Source of the DNA: Nematostella vectensis
Taxonomy: Eukaryota; Cnidaria; Anthozoa; Actiniaria; Edwardsiidae
Direction of reading: 5' to 3'
DNA: 64,000 bases
Assembly: GCF_932526225.1 (NCBI RefSeq)
Contig: NC_064044.1
Span: 1,247,001-1,311,000 of the forward strand
The position numbers were made by a program, and so were the translations under genes. A model generated the notes under the pieces. It had not been told where the DNA came from. It was given only the letters and a program-made list of their open reading frames with translations, and made no database searches. Shown here one piece after another: positions 8,114-21,400 of the stretch (within the stretch, counting starts at the first letter, position 1; each line of letters starts with the position of its first letter).

Positions 8114-10842
8114 GCGGGAATTGAACCCGGTTCGCTGCGTTAGTAGTCAAGTGCCCGCAACGAAAGACTAACGTTGCATTGCTGAAAGGAATTGTAATGA
8201 AAATTACTTTTAATACTATTGGTATCGTAAACTATCCCAAGCAAAGTCACCATCGGACTGGAGGTTACATTCAGGTAAAGCTTCAGGGTTACAATCGGGA
8301 ATTTGTTTTACGAGTGTAACCTCCAAAAGGTTACAATCGATAATTTTTTTTCCGAATGTAAATTCCAAAAAGTAACATTAGGAAAAATAAAACAGTATAC
8401 TCGGAAAAAAAGGTATATCAATCTATCGAGCGCTATGCTCTATGTTAGAATCTACTTAATGAAGTTATCCAAGGAATCTAGTTAGTTCTTGTGTGCATAA
8501 AATATGTACAGGATCCTGAACAAAGCATGAGCACATCAAAGATGCTGAGAGGACATAAAAATGTCCCTATACCTTCTTTTTATGTCATGACACACCAAGA
8601 ACAGTATAATTAAGTATCGATATTAAAAAAAAAAATAAAGAAAAAAAAAATAGGCTATCAGCGGGAATCGAACCCGGGTAGCTGCGTTAGTAGTCAAGTG
8701 CCCGCAACGAAAGACTAACGTGGCATTGCTGAAGGGAATTGTAATGAAAATTACTTTTAATACTATTGGTATCGTAAACTATCCCAAGCAAAGTCACCAT
8801 CGGACTGGAGGTTACATTCGGGAAAAGCTTCAGGGTTACATTCGGGAATTTGTTTTACGAGTGTAACCTCCAAAAGGTTACAATCGATAATTTTTTTCCG
8901 AATGTAAATTCCAAAAAGTAACATTAGGAAAAATAAAACAGTATACTCGGAAAAAAAGGTATATCAATCTATCGAGCGCTATGCTCTATGTTAGAATCTA
9001 CTTAATCAAGTTATCCAAGGAATCTAGTTAGTTCTTGTGTGCATAAAATATGTACAGGATCCTGAACAAAGCATGAGCACATCAAAGATGCTGAGAGTAC
9101 ATAAAAATGTCCCTATACCTTCTTTTTATGTCATGACTTACCAAGAACAGTATAATTAAGTATCGATATTTAAAAAAAAATTAAGTAAAAAAAAAAAGGC
9201 TATCAGCGGGAATCGAACCCGGGTCGCTGCGTAAGTAGTCAAGTGCCCGCAACGAAAGACTAACGTGGCACTGCTGAAGGGAATTGTAATGAAAATCACT
9301 TTTAATACTATTGGTATCGTAAACTATCCCAAGCAAAGTCACCATCGGACTGGAGGTTACATTCGGGAAAAGCTTCAGGGTTACATTCGGGAATTTGTTT
9401 TACGAGTGTAACCTCCAAAAGGTTACAATCGATAATTTTTTTTCCGAATGTAAATTCCAAAAAGTAACATTAGGAAAAATAAAACAGTATACTCGGAAAA
9501 AAAGGTATATCAATCTATCGAGCGCTATGCTCTATGTTAGAATCAACTTAATCAAGTTATCCAAGGAATCTAGTTAGTTCTTGTGTGCATAAAATATGTA
9601 CATGATCCTGAACAAAGCATGAGCACATCAAAGATGCTGAGAGTACATAAAAATGTCCCTATACCTTCTTTTTATGTCATGACACACCAAGAACAGTATA
9701 ATTAAGTATCAATATTAAAAGAAAAAAATAAAGAAAAAAAAAAGGCTATCAGCGGGAAACGAACCCGGGTAGCTGCGTTAGTAGTCAAATGCCTGCAACG
9801 AAAGACTAACGTGGCATTGCTGAAAGGAATTGTAATGAAAATTACTTTTAATACTATTGGTATCGTAAACTGTCCCAAGCAAAGTCACCATCGGACTGGA
9901 GGTTACATTCGGGTAAAGCTTCAGGGTTACATTCGGGAATTTGTTTTACGGGTGTAACCTCCAAAAGGTTACAATCGATAATTTTTTTTCCGAATGTAAA
10001 TTCCAAAAAGTAACATTAGGACAAATAAAACAGTATACTCGGAAAAAAAGGTATATCAATCTATCGAGCGCTATGCTCTATGTTAGAATCTACTTAATCA
10101 AGTTATCCAAGGCATCTAGTTAGTTCTTGTGTGCATAAAATATGTACAGGATCCTGAACAAAGCATGAGCACATCAAAGATGCTGAGAGTTCGTAAAAAT
10201 GTCCCTATACCTTCTTTTTATGTCATGACACACCAAGAACAGTATAATTAAGTATCGATATTTAAAAAAAAAATAAAGAAAAAAAATAGGCTATCAGCGG
10301 GAATTGAACCCGGTTCGCTGCGTTAGTAGTCAAGTGCCCGCAACGAAAGACTAACGTGGCATTGCTGAAAGGAATTGTAATGAAAATTACTTTTAATACT
10401 ATTGGTATCGTAAACTATCCCAAGCAAAGTCACCATCGGACTGGAGGTTACATTCAGGTAAAGCTTTAGGGTTACAATCGGGAATTTGTTTTACGAGTGT
10501 AACCTCCAAAAGGTTACAATCGATAATTTTTTTTCCGAATGTAAATTCCAAAAAGTAACATTAGGAAAAATAAAACAGTATACTAGGAAAAAAAAGGTAT
10601 ATCAATCTATCGAGCGCTATGCTCTATGTTAGAATCTACTTAATGAAGTTATCCAAGGAATCTAGTTAGTTCTTGTGTGCATAAAATATGTACAGGATCC
10701 TGAACAAAGCATGAGCACATCAAAGATGCTGAGAGGACATAAAAATGTCCCTATACCTTCTTTTTATGTCATGACACACCAAGAACAGTATAATTAAGTA
10801 TCGATATTTAAAAAAAAAATAAAGAAAAAAAATAGGCTATCA
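8114..10842. repeat. m16-m20: first unit of a five-monomer higher-order repeat
   Basis: Starts are 8114, 8661, 9206, 9752 and 10297. The succession is type C with ATTGAACCCGGTTCG (m16), type B with GGGTAGC (m17), GCGTAAGTAG with GGCACTGCTG (m18), GGGAAACGAACC with CAAATGCCTGC (m19), and type C again (m20). The first three recur in the same order 2729-2732 bp later as m21-m23. Confidence 0.8.
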
Positions 10843-13800
10843 GCGGGAATTGAACCCGGTTCGCTGCGTTAGTAGTCAAGTGCCCGCAACGAAAGACTAA
10901 CGTGGCATTGCTGAAGGGAATTGTAATGAAAATTACTTTTAATACTATTGGTATCGTAAACTATCCCAAGCAAAGTCACCATCGGACTGGAGGTTACATT
11001 CAGGTAAAGCTTCAGGGTTACAATCGGGAATTTGTTTTACGAGTGTAACCTCCAAAAGGTTACAATCGATAATTTTTTTTCCGAATGTAAATTCCAAAAA
11101 GTAACATTAGGAAAAATAAAACAGTATACTAGGAAAAAAAAGGTATATCAATCTATCGAGCGCTATGCTCTATGTTAGAATCTACTTAATGAAGTTATCC
11201 AAGGAATCTAGTTAGTTCTTGTGTGCATAAAATATGTACAGGATCCTGAACAAAGCATTAGCACATCAAAGATGCTGAGAGGACATAAAAATGTCCCTAT
11301 ACCTTCTTTTTATGTCATGACACACCAAGAACAGTATAATTAAGTATCGATATTAAAAAAAAAAAATAAAGAAAAAAAAAATAGGCTATCAGCGGGAATC
11401 GAACCCGGGTAGCTGCGTTAGTAGTCAAGTGCCCGCAACGAAAGACTAACGTGGCATTGCTGAAGGGAATTGTAATGAAAATTACTTTTAATACTATTGG
11501 TATCGTAAACTATCCCAAGCAAAGTCACCATCGGACTGGAGGTTACATTCGGGAAAAGCTTCAGGGTTACATTCGGGAATTTGTTTTACGAGTGTAACCT
11601 CCAAAAGGTTACAATCGATAATTTTTTTCCGAATGTAAATTCCAAAAAGTAACATTAGGAAAAATAAAACAGTATACTCGGAAAAAAAGGTATATCAATC
11701 TATCGAGCGCTATGCTCTATGTTAGAATCTACTTAATCAAGTTATCCAAGGAATCTAGTTAGTTCTTGTGTGCATAAAATATGTACAGGATCCTGAACAA
11801 AGCATGAGCACATCAAAGATGCTGAGAGTACATAAAAATGTCCCTATACCTTCTTTTTATGTCATGACTTACCAAGAACAGTATAATTAAGTATCGATAT
11901 TTAAAAAAAAAATTAAGTAAAAAAAAAAAGGCTATCAGCGGGAATCGAACCCGGGTCGCTGCGTAAGTAGTCAAGTGCCCGCAACGAAAGACTAACGTGG
12001 CACTGCTGAAGGGAATTGTAATGAAAATCACTTTTAATACTATTGGTATCGTAAACTATCCCAAGCAAAGTCACCATCGGACTGGAGGTTACATTCGGGA
12101 AAAGCTTCAGGGTTACATTCGGGAATTTGTTTTACGAGTGTAACCTCCAAAAGGTTACAATCGATAATTTTTTTTCCGAATGTAAATTCCAAAAAGTAAC
12201 ATTAGGAAAAATAAAACAGTATACTCGGAAAAAAAGGTATATCAATCTATCGAGCGCTATGCTCTATGTTAGAATCAACTTAATCAAGTTATCCAAGGAA
12301 TCTAGTTAGTTCTTGTGTGCATAAAATATGTACATGATCCTGAACAAAGCATGAGCACATCAAAGATGCTGAGAGTACATAAAAATGTCCCTATACCTTC
12401 TTTTTATGTCATGACACACCAAGAACAGTATAATTAAGTATCGATATTTAAAAAAAAAATAAAGAAAAAAAATAGGCTATCAGCGGGAATTGAACCCGGT
12501 TCGCTGCGTTAGTAGTCAAGTGCCCGCAACGAAAGACTAACGTGGCATTGCTGAAGGGAATTGTAATGAAAATTACTTTTAATACTATTGGTATCGTAAA
12601 CTATCCCAAACAAAGTCACCATCGGACTGGAGGTTACATTCGGGAAAAGCTTCAGGGTTACATTCGGGAATTTGTTTTACGAGTGTAACCTCCAAAAGGT
12701 TACAATCGATAATTTTTTTTCCGAATGTAAATTCCAAAAAGTAACATTAGGAAAAATAAAACAGTATACTCGGAAAAAAAGGTATATCAATCTATCGAGC
12801 GCTATGCTCTATGTTAGAATCAACGTAATCAAGTTATCCAAGGAATCTAGTTAGTTCTTGTGTGCATAAAATATGTACATGATCCTGAACAAAGCATGAG
12901 CACATCAAAGATGCTGAGAGTACATAAAAATGTCCCTATACCTTCTTTTTATGTCATGACACACCAAGAACAGTATAATTAAGTATCAATATTAAAAGAA
13001 AAAAATAAAGAAAAAAAAAAGGCTATCAGCGGGAAACGAACCCGGGTAGCTGCGTTAGTAGTCAAATGCCTGCAACGAAAGACTAACGTGGCATTGCTGA
13101 AAGGAATTGTAATGAAAATTACTTTTAATACTATTGGTATCGTAAACTATCCCAAGCAAAGTCACCATCGGACTGGAGGTTACATTCAGGTAAAGCTTCA
13201 GGGTTACAATCGGGAATTTGTTTTACGAGTGTAACCTCCAAAAGGTTACAATCGATAATTTTTTTTCCGAATGTAAATTCCAAAAAGTAACATTAGGAAA
13301 AATAAAACAGTATACTAGGAAAAAAAAGGTATATCAATCTATCGAGCGCTATGCTCTATGTTAGAATCTACTTAATGAAGTTATCCAAGGAATCTAGTTA
13401 GTTCTTGTGTGCATAAAATATGTACAGGATCCTGAACAAAGCATTAGCACATCAAAGATGCTGAGAGGACATAAAAATGTCCCTATACCTTCTTTTTATG
13501 TCATGTCACACCAAGAACAGTATAATTAAGTATCGATATTAAAAAAAAAAAAAATAAAGAAAAAAAAAATAGGCTATCAGCGGGAATCGAACCCGGGTAG
13601 CTGCGTTAGTAGTCAAGTGCCCGCAACGAAAGACTAACGTGGCATTGCTGAAGGGAATTGTAATGAAAATTACTTTTAATACTATTGGTATCGTAAACTA
13701 TCCCAAGCAAAGTCACCATCGGACTGGAGGTTACATTCGGGAAAAGCTTCAGGGTTACATTCGGGAATTTGTTTTACGAGTGTAACCTCCAAAAGGTTAC

Positions 13801-14669
13801 AATCGATAATTTTTTTCCGAATGTAAATTCCAAAAAGTAACATTAGGAAAAATAAAACAGTATACTCGGAAAAAAAGGTATATCAATCTATCGAGCGCTA
13901 TGCTCTATGTTAGAATCTACTTAATCAAGTTATCCAAGGAATCTAGTTAGTTCTTGTGTGCATAAAATATGTACAGGATCCTGAACAAAGCATGAGCACA
14001 TCAAAGATGCTGAGAGTACATAAAAATGTCCCTATACCTTCTTTTTATGTCATGACACACCAAGAACAGTATAATTAAGTATCGATATTTAAAAAAAAAA
14101 TAAAGAAAAAAAATAGGCTATCAGCGGGAATTGAACCCGGTTCGCTGCGTTAGTAGTCAAGTGCCCGCAACGAAACACTAACGTGGCATTGCTAAAGGGA
14201 ATTGTAATGAAAATTACTTTTAATACTATTGGTATCGTAAACTATCCCAAACAAAGTCACCATCGGACTGGAGGTTACATTCGGGAAAAGCTTCAGGGTT
14301 ACATTCGGGAATTTGTTTTACGAGTGTAACCTCCAAAAGGTTACAATCGATAATTTTTTTTCCGAATGTAAATTCCAAAAAGTAACATTAGGAAAAATAA
14401 AACAGTATACTCGGAAAAAAAGGTATATCAATCTATCGAGCGCTATGCTCTATGTTAGAATCAACGTAATCAAGTTATCCAAGGAATCTAGTTAGTTCTT
14501 GTGTGCATAAAATATGTACATGATCCTGAACAAAGCATGAGCACATCAAAGATGCTGAGAGTACATAAAAATGTCCCTATACCTTCTTTTTATGTCATGA
14601 CACACCAAGAACAGTATAATTAAGTATCAATATTAAAAGAAAAAAATAAAGAAAAAAAAAAGGCTATCA
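10843..14669. repeat. m21-m27: second five-monomer unit and its rearranged continuation
   Basis: Starts are 10843, 11392, 11938, 12483, 13029, 13580 and 14124. m21-m23 repeat m16-m18. m24 and m27 are close relatives (CCCAAACAAAG, AACGTAATC), and m26 matches m22. m25 is a chimera: its left part is m19-like (GGGAAACG, CAAATGCCTGC) and its right part is m21-like (CATTCAGGTAAAG, TACTAGG, GCATTAGCAC, GAGGACAT). Confidence 0.8.
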
Positions 14670-17600
14670 GCGGGAAACGAACCCGGGTAGCTGCGTTAGT
14701 AGTCAAATGCCTGCAACGAAAGACTAACGTGGCATTGCTGAAAGGAATTGTAATGAAAATTACTTTTAATACTATTGGTATCGTAAACTATCCCAAGCAA
14801 AGTCACCATCGGACTGGAGGTTACATTCGGGTAAAGCTTCAGGGTTACATTCGGGAATTTGTTTTACGGGTGTAACCTCCAAAAGGTTACAATCGATAAT
14901 TTTTTTTCCGAATGTAAATTCCAAAAAGTAACATTAGGACAAATAAAACAGTATACTCGGAAAAAAAGGTATATCAATCTATCGAGCGCTATGCTCTATG
15001 TTAGAATCTACTTAATCAAGTTATCCAAGGCATCTAGTTAGTTCTTGTGTGCATAAAATATGTACATGATCCTGAACAAAGCATGAGCACATCAAAGATG
15101 CTGAGAGTACATAAAAATGTCCCTATACCTTCTTTTTATGTCATGACACACCAAGAACAGTATAATTAAGTATCGATATTTAAAAAAAAAATAAAGAAAA
15201 AAAAATAGGCTATCAGCGGGAATCGAACCCGGTTCGCTGCGTTAGTAGTCAAGTGCCCGCAACGAAAGACTAACGTGGCATTGCTGAAAGGAATTGTAAT
15301 GAAAATTACTTTTAATACTATTTGTATCGTAAACTATCCCAAGCAAAGTCACCATCGGACTGGAGGTTACATTCGGAAAAAGCTTCAGGGTTACATTCGG
15401 GAATTTGTTTTACGAGTGTAACCTCCAAAAGGTTACAATCGATATTTTTTTTTCCGAATGTAAATTCCAAAAAGTAACATTAGGACAAATAAAACAGTAT
15501 ACTCGGAAAAAAAGGTATATCAATCTATCGAGCGCTATGCTCTATGTTAGAATCTACTTAATCAAGTTATCCAAGGCATCTAGTTAGTTCTTGTGTGCAT
15601 AAAATATGTACATGATCCTGAACAAAGAATGAGCACATCAAAGATGCTGAGAGTACATAAAAATGTCCCTATACCTTCTTTTTATGTCATGACACACCAA
15701 GAACAGTATAATTAAGTATCGATATTTAAAAAAAAATAAAGAAAAAAAAAAAAGGCTATCAGCGGGAATAGAACCCGGGTCGCTGCGTTAGTAGTCAAGT
15801 GCCCGCAACGAAAGACTAACGTGGCATTGCTGAACGGAATTGTAATGAAAATTACTTTTAATACTATTGGTATCGTAAACTATCCCAAGCAAAGTCACCA
15901 TCGGACTGGAGGTTACATTCGGGAAAAGCTTCAGGGTTACATTCGGGAATTTGTTTTACGAGTGTAACCTCCAAAAGGTTACAATCGATAATTTTTTTTC
16001 CGAATGTAAATTCCAAAAAGTAACATTAGGAAAAATAAAACAGTATACTCGGAAAAAAAGGTATATCAATCTATCGAGCGCTATGCTCTATGTTAGAATC
16101 AACTTAATCAAGTTATCCAAGGAATCTAGTTAGTTCTTGTGTGCATAAAATATGTACATGATCCTGAACAAAGCATGAGCACATCAAAGATGCTGAGAGT
16201 ACATAAAAATGTCCCTATACCTTCTTTTTATGTCATGACACACCAAGAACAGTATAATTAAGTATCAATATTAAAAGAAAAAAATAAAGAAAAAAAAAAG
16301 GCTATCAGCGGGAAACGAACCCGGGTAGCTGCGTTAGTAGTCAAATGCCTGCAACGAAAGACTAACGTGGCATTGCTGAAAGGAATTGTAATGAAAATTA
16401 CTTTTAATACTATTGGTATCGTAAACTATCCCAAGCAAAGTCACCATCGGACTGGAGGTTACATTCGGAAAAAGCTTCAGGGTTACATTCGGGAATTTGT
16501 TTTACGAGTGTAACCTCCAAAAGGTTACAATCGATATTTTTTTTTCCGAATGTAAATTCCAAAAAGTAACATTAGGACAAATAAAACAGTATACTCGGAA
16601 AAAAAGGTATATCAATCTATCGAGCGCTATGCTCTATGTTAGAATCTACTTAATCAAGTTATCCAAGGCATCTAGTTAGTTCTTGTGTGCATAAAATATG
16701 TACATGATCCTGAACAAAGAATGAGCACATCAAAGATGCTGAGAGTACATAAAAATGTCCCTATACCTTCTTTTTATGTCATGACACACCAAGAACAGTA
16801 TAATTAAGTATCGATATTTAAAAAAAAATAAAGAAAAAAAAAAAAGGCTATCAGCGGGAATAGAACCCGGGTCGCTGCGTTAGTAGTCAAGTGCCCGCAA
16901 CGAAAGACTAACGTGGCATTGCTGAACGGAATTGTAATGAAAATTACTTTTAATACTATTGGTATCGTAAACTATCCCAAGCAAAGTCACCATCGGACTG
17001 GAGGTTACATTCGGGAAAAGCTTCAGGGTTACATTCGGGAATTTGTTTTACGAGTGTAACCTCTAAAAGGTTACAATCGATAATTTTTTTTCCGAATGTA
17101 AATTCCAAAAAGTAACATTAGGAAAAATAAAACAGTATACTCGGAAAAAAAGGTATATCAATCTATCGAGCGCTATGCTCTATGTTAGAATCAACTTAAT
17201 CAAGTTATCCAAGGAATCTAGTTAGTTCTTGTGTGCATAAAATATGTACATGATCCTGAACAAAGCATGAGCACATCAAAGATGCTGAGAGTACATAAAA
17301 ATGTCCCTATACCTTCTTTTTATGTCGAGACACACCAAGAACAGTATAATTAAGTATCAATATTAAAAGAAAAAAATAAAGAAAAAAAAAAGGCTATCAG
17401 CGGGAAACGAACCCGGGTAGCTGCGTTAGTAGTCAAATGCCTGCAACGAAAGACTAACGTGGCATTGCTGAAAGGAATTGTAATGAAAATTACTTTTAAT
17501 ACTATTGGTATCGTAAACTATCCCAAGCAAAGTCACCATCGGACTGGAGGTTACATTCGGGTAAAGCTTCAGGGTTACATTCGGGAATTTGTTTTACGGG

Positions 17601-18490
17601 TGTAACCTCCAAAAGGTTACAATCGATAATTTTTTTTCCGAATGTAAATTCCAAAAAGTAACATTAGGACAAATAAAACAGTATACTCGGAAAAAAAGGT
17701 ATATCAATCTATCGAGCGCTATGCTCTATGTTAGAATCTACTTAATCAAGTTATCCAAGGCATCTAGTTAGTTCTTGTGTGCATAAAATATGTACATGAT
17801 CCTGAACAAAGCATGAGCACATCAAAGATGCTGAGAGTACATAAAAATGTCCCTATACCTTCTTTTTATGTCATGACACACCAAGAACAGTATAATTAAG
17901 TATCGATATTTAAAAAAAAAATAAAGAAAAAAAAATAGGCTCTCAGCGGGAATCGAACCCGGTTCGCTGCGTTAGTAGTCAAGTGCCCGCAACGAAAGAC
18001 TAACGTGGCATTGCTGAAAGGAATTGTAATGAAAATTACTTTTAATACTATTTGTATCGTAAACTATCCCAAGCAAAGTCACCATCGGACTGGAGGTTAC
18101 ATTCGGAAAAAGCTTCAGGGTTACATTCGGGAATTTGTTTTACGAGTGTAACCTCCAAAAGGTTACAATCGATATTTTTTTTTCCGAATGTAAATTCCAA
18201 AAAGTAACATTAGGACAAATAAAACAGTATACTCGGAAAAAAAGGTATATCAATCTATCGAGCGCTATGCTCTATGTTAGAATCTACTTAATCAAGTTAT
18301 CCAAGGCATCTAGTTAGTTCTTGTGTGCATAAAATATGTACATGATCCTGAACAAAGAATGAGCACATCAAAGATGCTGAGAGTACATAAAAATGTCCCT
18401 ATACCTTCTTTTTATTTCATGACACACCAAGAACAGTATAATTAAGTATCGATATTTAAAAAAAAATAAAGAAAAAAAAAAAGGCTATCA
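14670..18490. repeat. m28-m34: trimer-based block with a contracted middle unit
   Basis: Starts are 14670, 15216, 15762, 16308, 16854, 17400 and 17946. The order is X (GGGAAACG, ACGGGTGTAAC), Y (GGTTCGC, ATTTGTATCG, CATTCGGAAAAAG), Z (ATAGAACCC, CTGAACGG). It then continues X/Y chimera, Z, X, Y, and Z again as m35. The five-monomer offset is 2730 bp (m28 to m33, m29 to m34). Loss of one monomer through recombination between X and Y explains the middle unit. Confidence 0.85.
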
Positions 18491-21400
18491 GCGGGAATAG
18501 AACCCTGGTCGCTGCATTAGTAGTCAAGTGCTCGCAACGAAAGACTAACGTGGCATTGCTGAACGGAATTGTAATGAAAATTACTTTTAATACTATTGGT
18601 ATCGTAAACTATCCCAAGCAAAGTCACCATCGGACTGGAGGTTACATTCGGGAAAAGCTTCAGGGTTACATTCGGGAATTTGTTTTACGAGTGTAACCTC
18701 CAAAAGGTTACAATCGATAATTTTTTTTCCGAATGTAAATTCCAAAAAGTAACATTAGGACAAATAAAACAGTATACTCGGAAAAAAAGGTATATCAATC
18801 TATCGAGCGCTATGCTCTATGTTAGAATCTACTTAATCAAGTTATCCAAGGCATCTAGTTAGTTCTTGTGTGCATAAAATATGTACATGATACTGAACAA
18901 AGCATGAGCACATCAAAGATGCTGAGAGTACATAAAAATGTCCCTATACCTTCTTTTTATGTCATGACACACCAAGAACAGTATAATTAAGTATCGATAT
19001 TTAAAAAAAAATAAAGAAAAAAAAATAGGCTATCAGCGGGAATCGAACCCGGTTCGCTGCGTTAGTAGTCAAGTGCCCGCAACGAAAGACTAACGTGGCA
19101 TTGCTGAAAGGAATTGTAATGAAAATTACTTTTAATACTATTGGTATCGTAAACTATCCCAAGCACAGTCACCATCGGACTGGTGGTTACATTCGGGTAA
19201 AGCTTCAGGGTTACAATCGAGAATTTGTTTTACGAGTGTAACCTCCAAAAGGTTACAATCGATATTTTTTTTTCCGAATGTAAATTCCAAAAAGTAACAT
19301 TAGGAAAAATAAAACAGTATACTCGGAAAAAAAAGGTATATCAATCTATCGAGCGCTATGCTCTATGTTAGAATCTACTTAATGAAGTTATCCAAGGAAT
19401 CTAGTTAGTTCTTGTGTGCATAAAATATGTACAGGATCCTGAACAAAGCATGAGCACATCAAAGATGCTGAGAGGACATAAAAATGTCCCTATACCTTCT
19501 TTGTATGTCATGACACACCAAGAACAGTATAATTAAGTATCGATATTAAAAAAAAATAATAAAGAAAAAAAAATAGGCTATCAGCGGGAATCGAACCCGG
19601 GTAGCTGCGTTAGTAGTCAAGTGCCCGCAACGAAAGACTAACGTGGCATTGCTGAAGGGAATTGTAATGAAAATTACTTTTAATACTATTGGTATCGTAA
19701 ACTATCCCAAGCAAAGTCACCATCGGACTGGAGGTTACATTCGGGAAAAGCTTCAGGGTTACATTCGGGAATTTGTTTTACAAGTGTAACCTCCAAAAGG
19801 TTACAATCGATAATTTTTCCGAATGTAAATTCCAAAAAGTAACATTAGGAAAAATAAAACAGTATACTCGGAAAAAAAGGTATATCAATCTATCGAGCGC
19901 TATGCTCTATGTTAGAATCTACTTAATCAAGTTATCCAAGGAATCTAGTTAGTTCTTGTGTGCATAAAATATGTACAGGATCCTGAACAAAGCATGAGCA
20001 CATCAAAGATGCTGAGAGTACATAAAAATGTCCCTATACCTTCTTTTTATGTCATGACACACCAAGAACAGTATAGTTAAGTATCGATATTTAAAAAAAA
20101 AATAAAGAAAAAAAAATAGGCTATCAGCGGGAATCGAACCCGGGTAGCTGCGTTAGTAGTCAAGTGCCCGCAACGAAAGACTAACGTGGCATTGCTGAAG
20201 GGAAATGTAATGAAAATTACTTTTAATTCTATTGGTATCGTAAACTATCCCAAGCAAAGTCACCATCGGACTGGAGGTTACATTCGGGAAAAACTTCCGG
20301 GTTACATTCGGGAATTTGTTTTACGAGTGTAACCTCCAAAAGGTTACAATCGATATTTTTTTTCCGAATGTAAATTCCAAAAAGTAACATTAGGAAAAAT
20401 AAAACAGTATACTCGGAAAAAAAGGTATATCAATCTATCGAGCGCTATACTCTATCTTAGAATCTACTTAATCAAGTTATCCAAGGAATCTAGTTAGTTC
20501 TTGTGTGCATAAAATATGTACAGGATCCTGAACAAAGCATGAGCACATCAAAGATGCTGAGAGTACATAAAAATGTCCCTATACCTTCTTTTTATGTCAT
20601 GACACACCAAGAACAGTATAATTAAGTATCGATATTTAAAAAAAAAATAAAGAAAAAAAAAATAGGCTATCAGCGGGAATCGAACCCGGGTCGCTGCGTT
20701 AGTAGTCAAGTGCCCGCAACGAAAGACTAACGTGGCATTGCTGAAGGGAATTGTAATGAAAATTACTTTTAATTCTATTGGTATCGTAAACTATCCCAAG
20801 CAAAGTCACCATCGGACTGGAGGTTACATTCGGGAAAAGCTTCAGGGTTACATTCGGGAATTTGTTTTACGAGTGTAACCTCCAAAAGGTTACAATCGAT
20901 ATTTTTTTTCCGAATGTAAATTCCAAAAAGTAACATTAGGAAAAATAAAACAGTATACTCGGAAAAAAAGGTATATCAATCTTTAGAGCGCTATACTCTA
21001 TCTTAGAATCTACTTAATCAAGTTATCCAAGGAATCTAGTTAGTTCTTGTGTGCATAAAATATGTACAGGATCCTGAACAAAGCATGAGCACATCAAAGA
21101 TGCTGAGAGTACATAAAAATGTCCCTATACCTTCTTTTTATGTCATGACACACCAAGAACAGTATAATTAAGTATCGATATTTAAAAAAAAAATAAAGAA
21201 AAAAAAATAGGCTATCAGCGGGAATCGAACCCGGTTCGCTGCGTTAGTAGTCAAGTGCCCGCAACGAAAGACTAACGTGGCATTGCTGAAAGGAATTGTA
21301 ATGAAAATTACTTTTAATACTATTGGTATCGTAAACTATCCCAAGCAAAGTCACCATCGGACTGGAGGTTACATTCGGGTAAAGCTTCAGGGTTACAATC

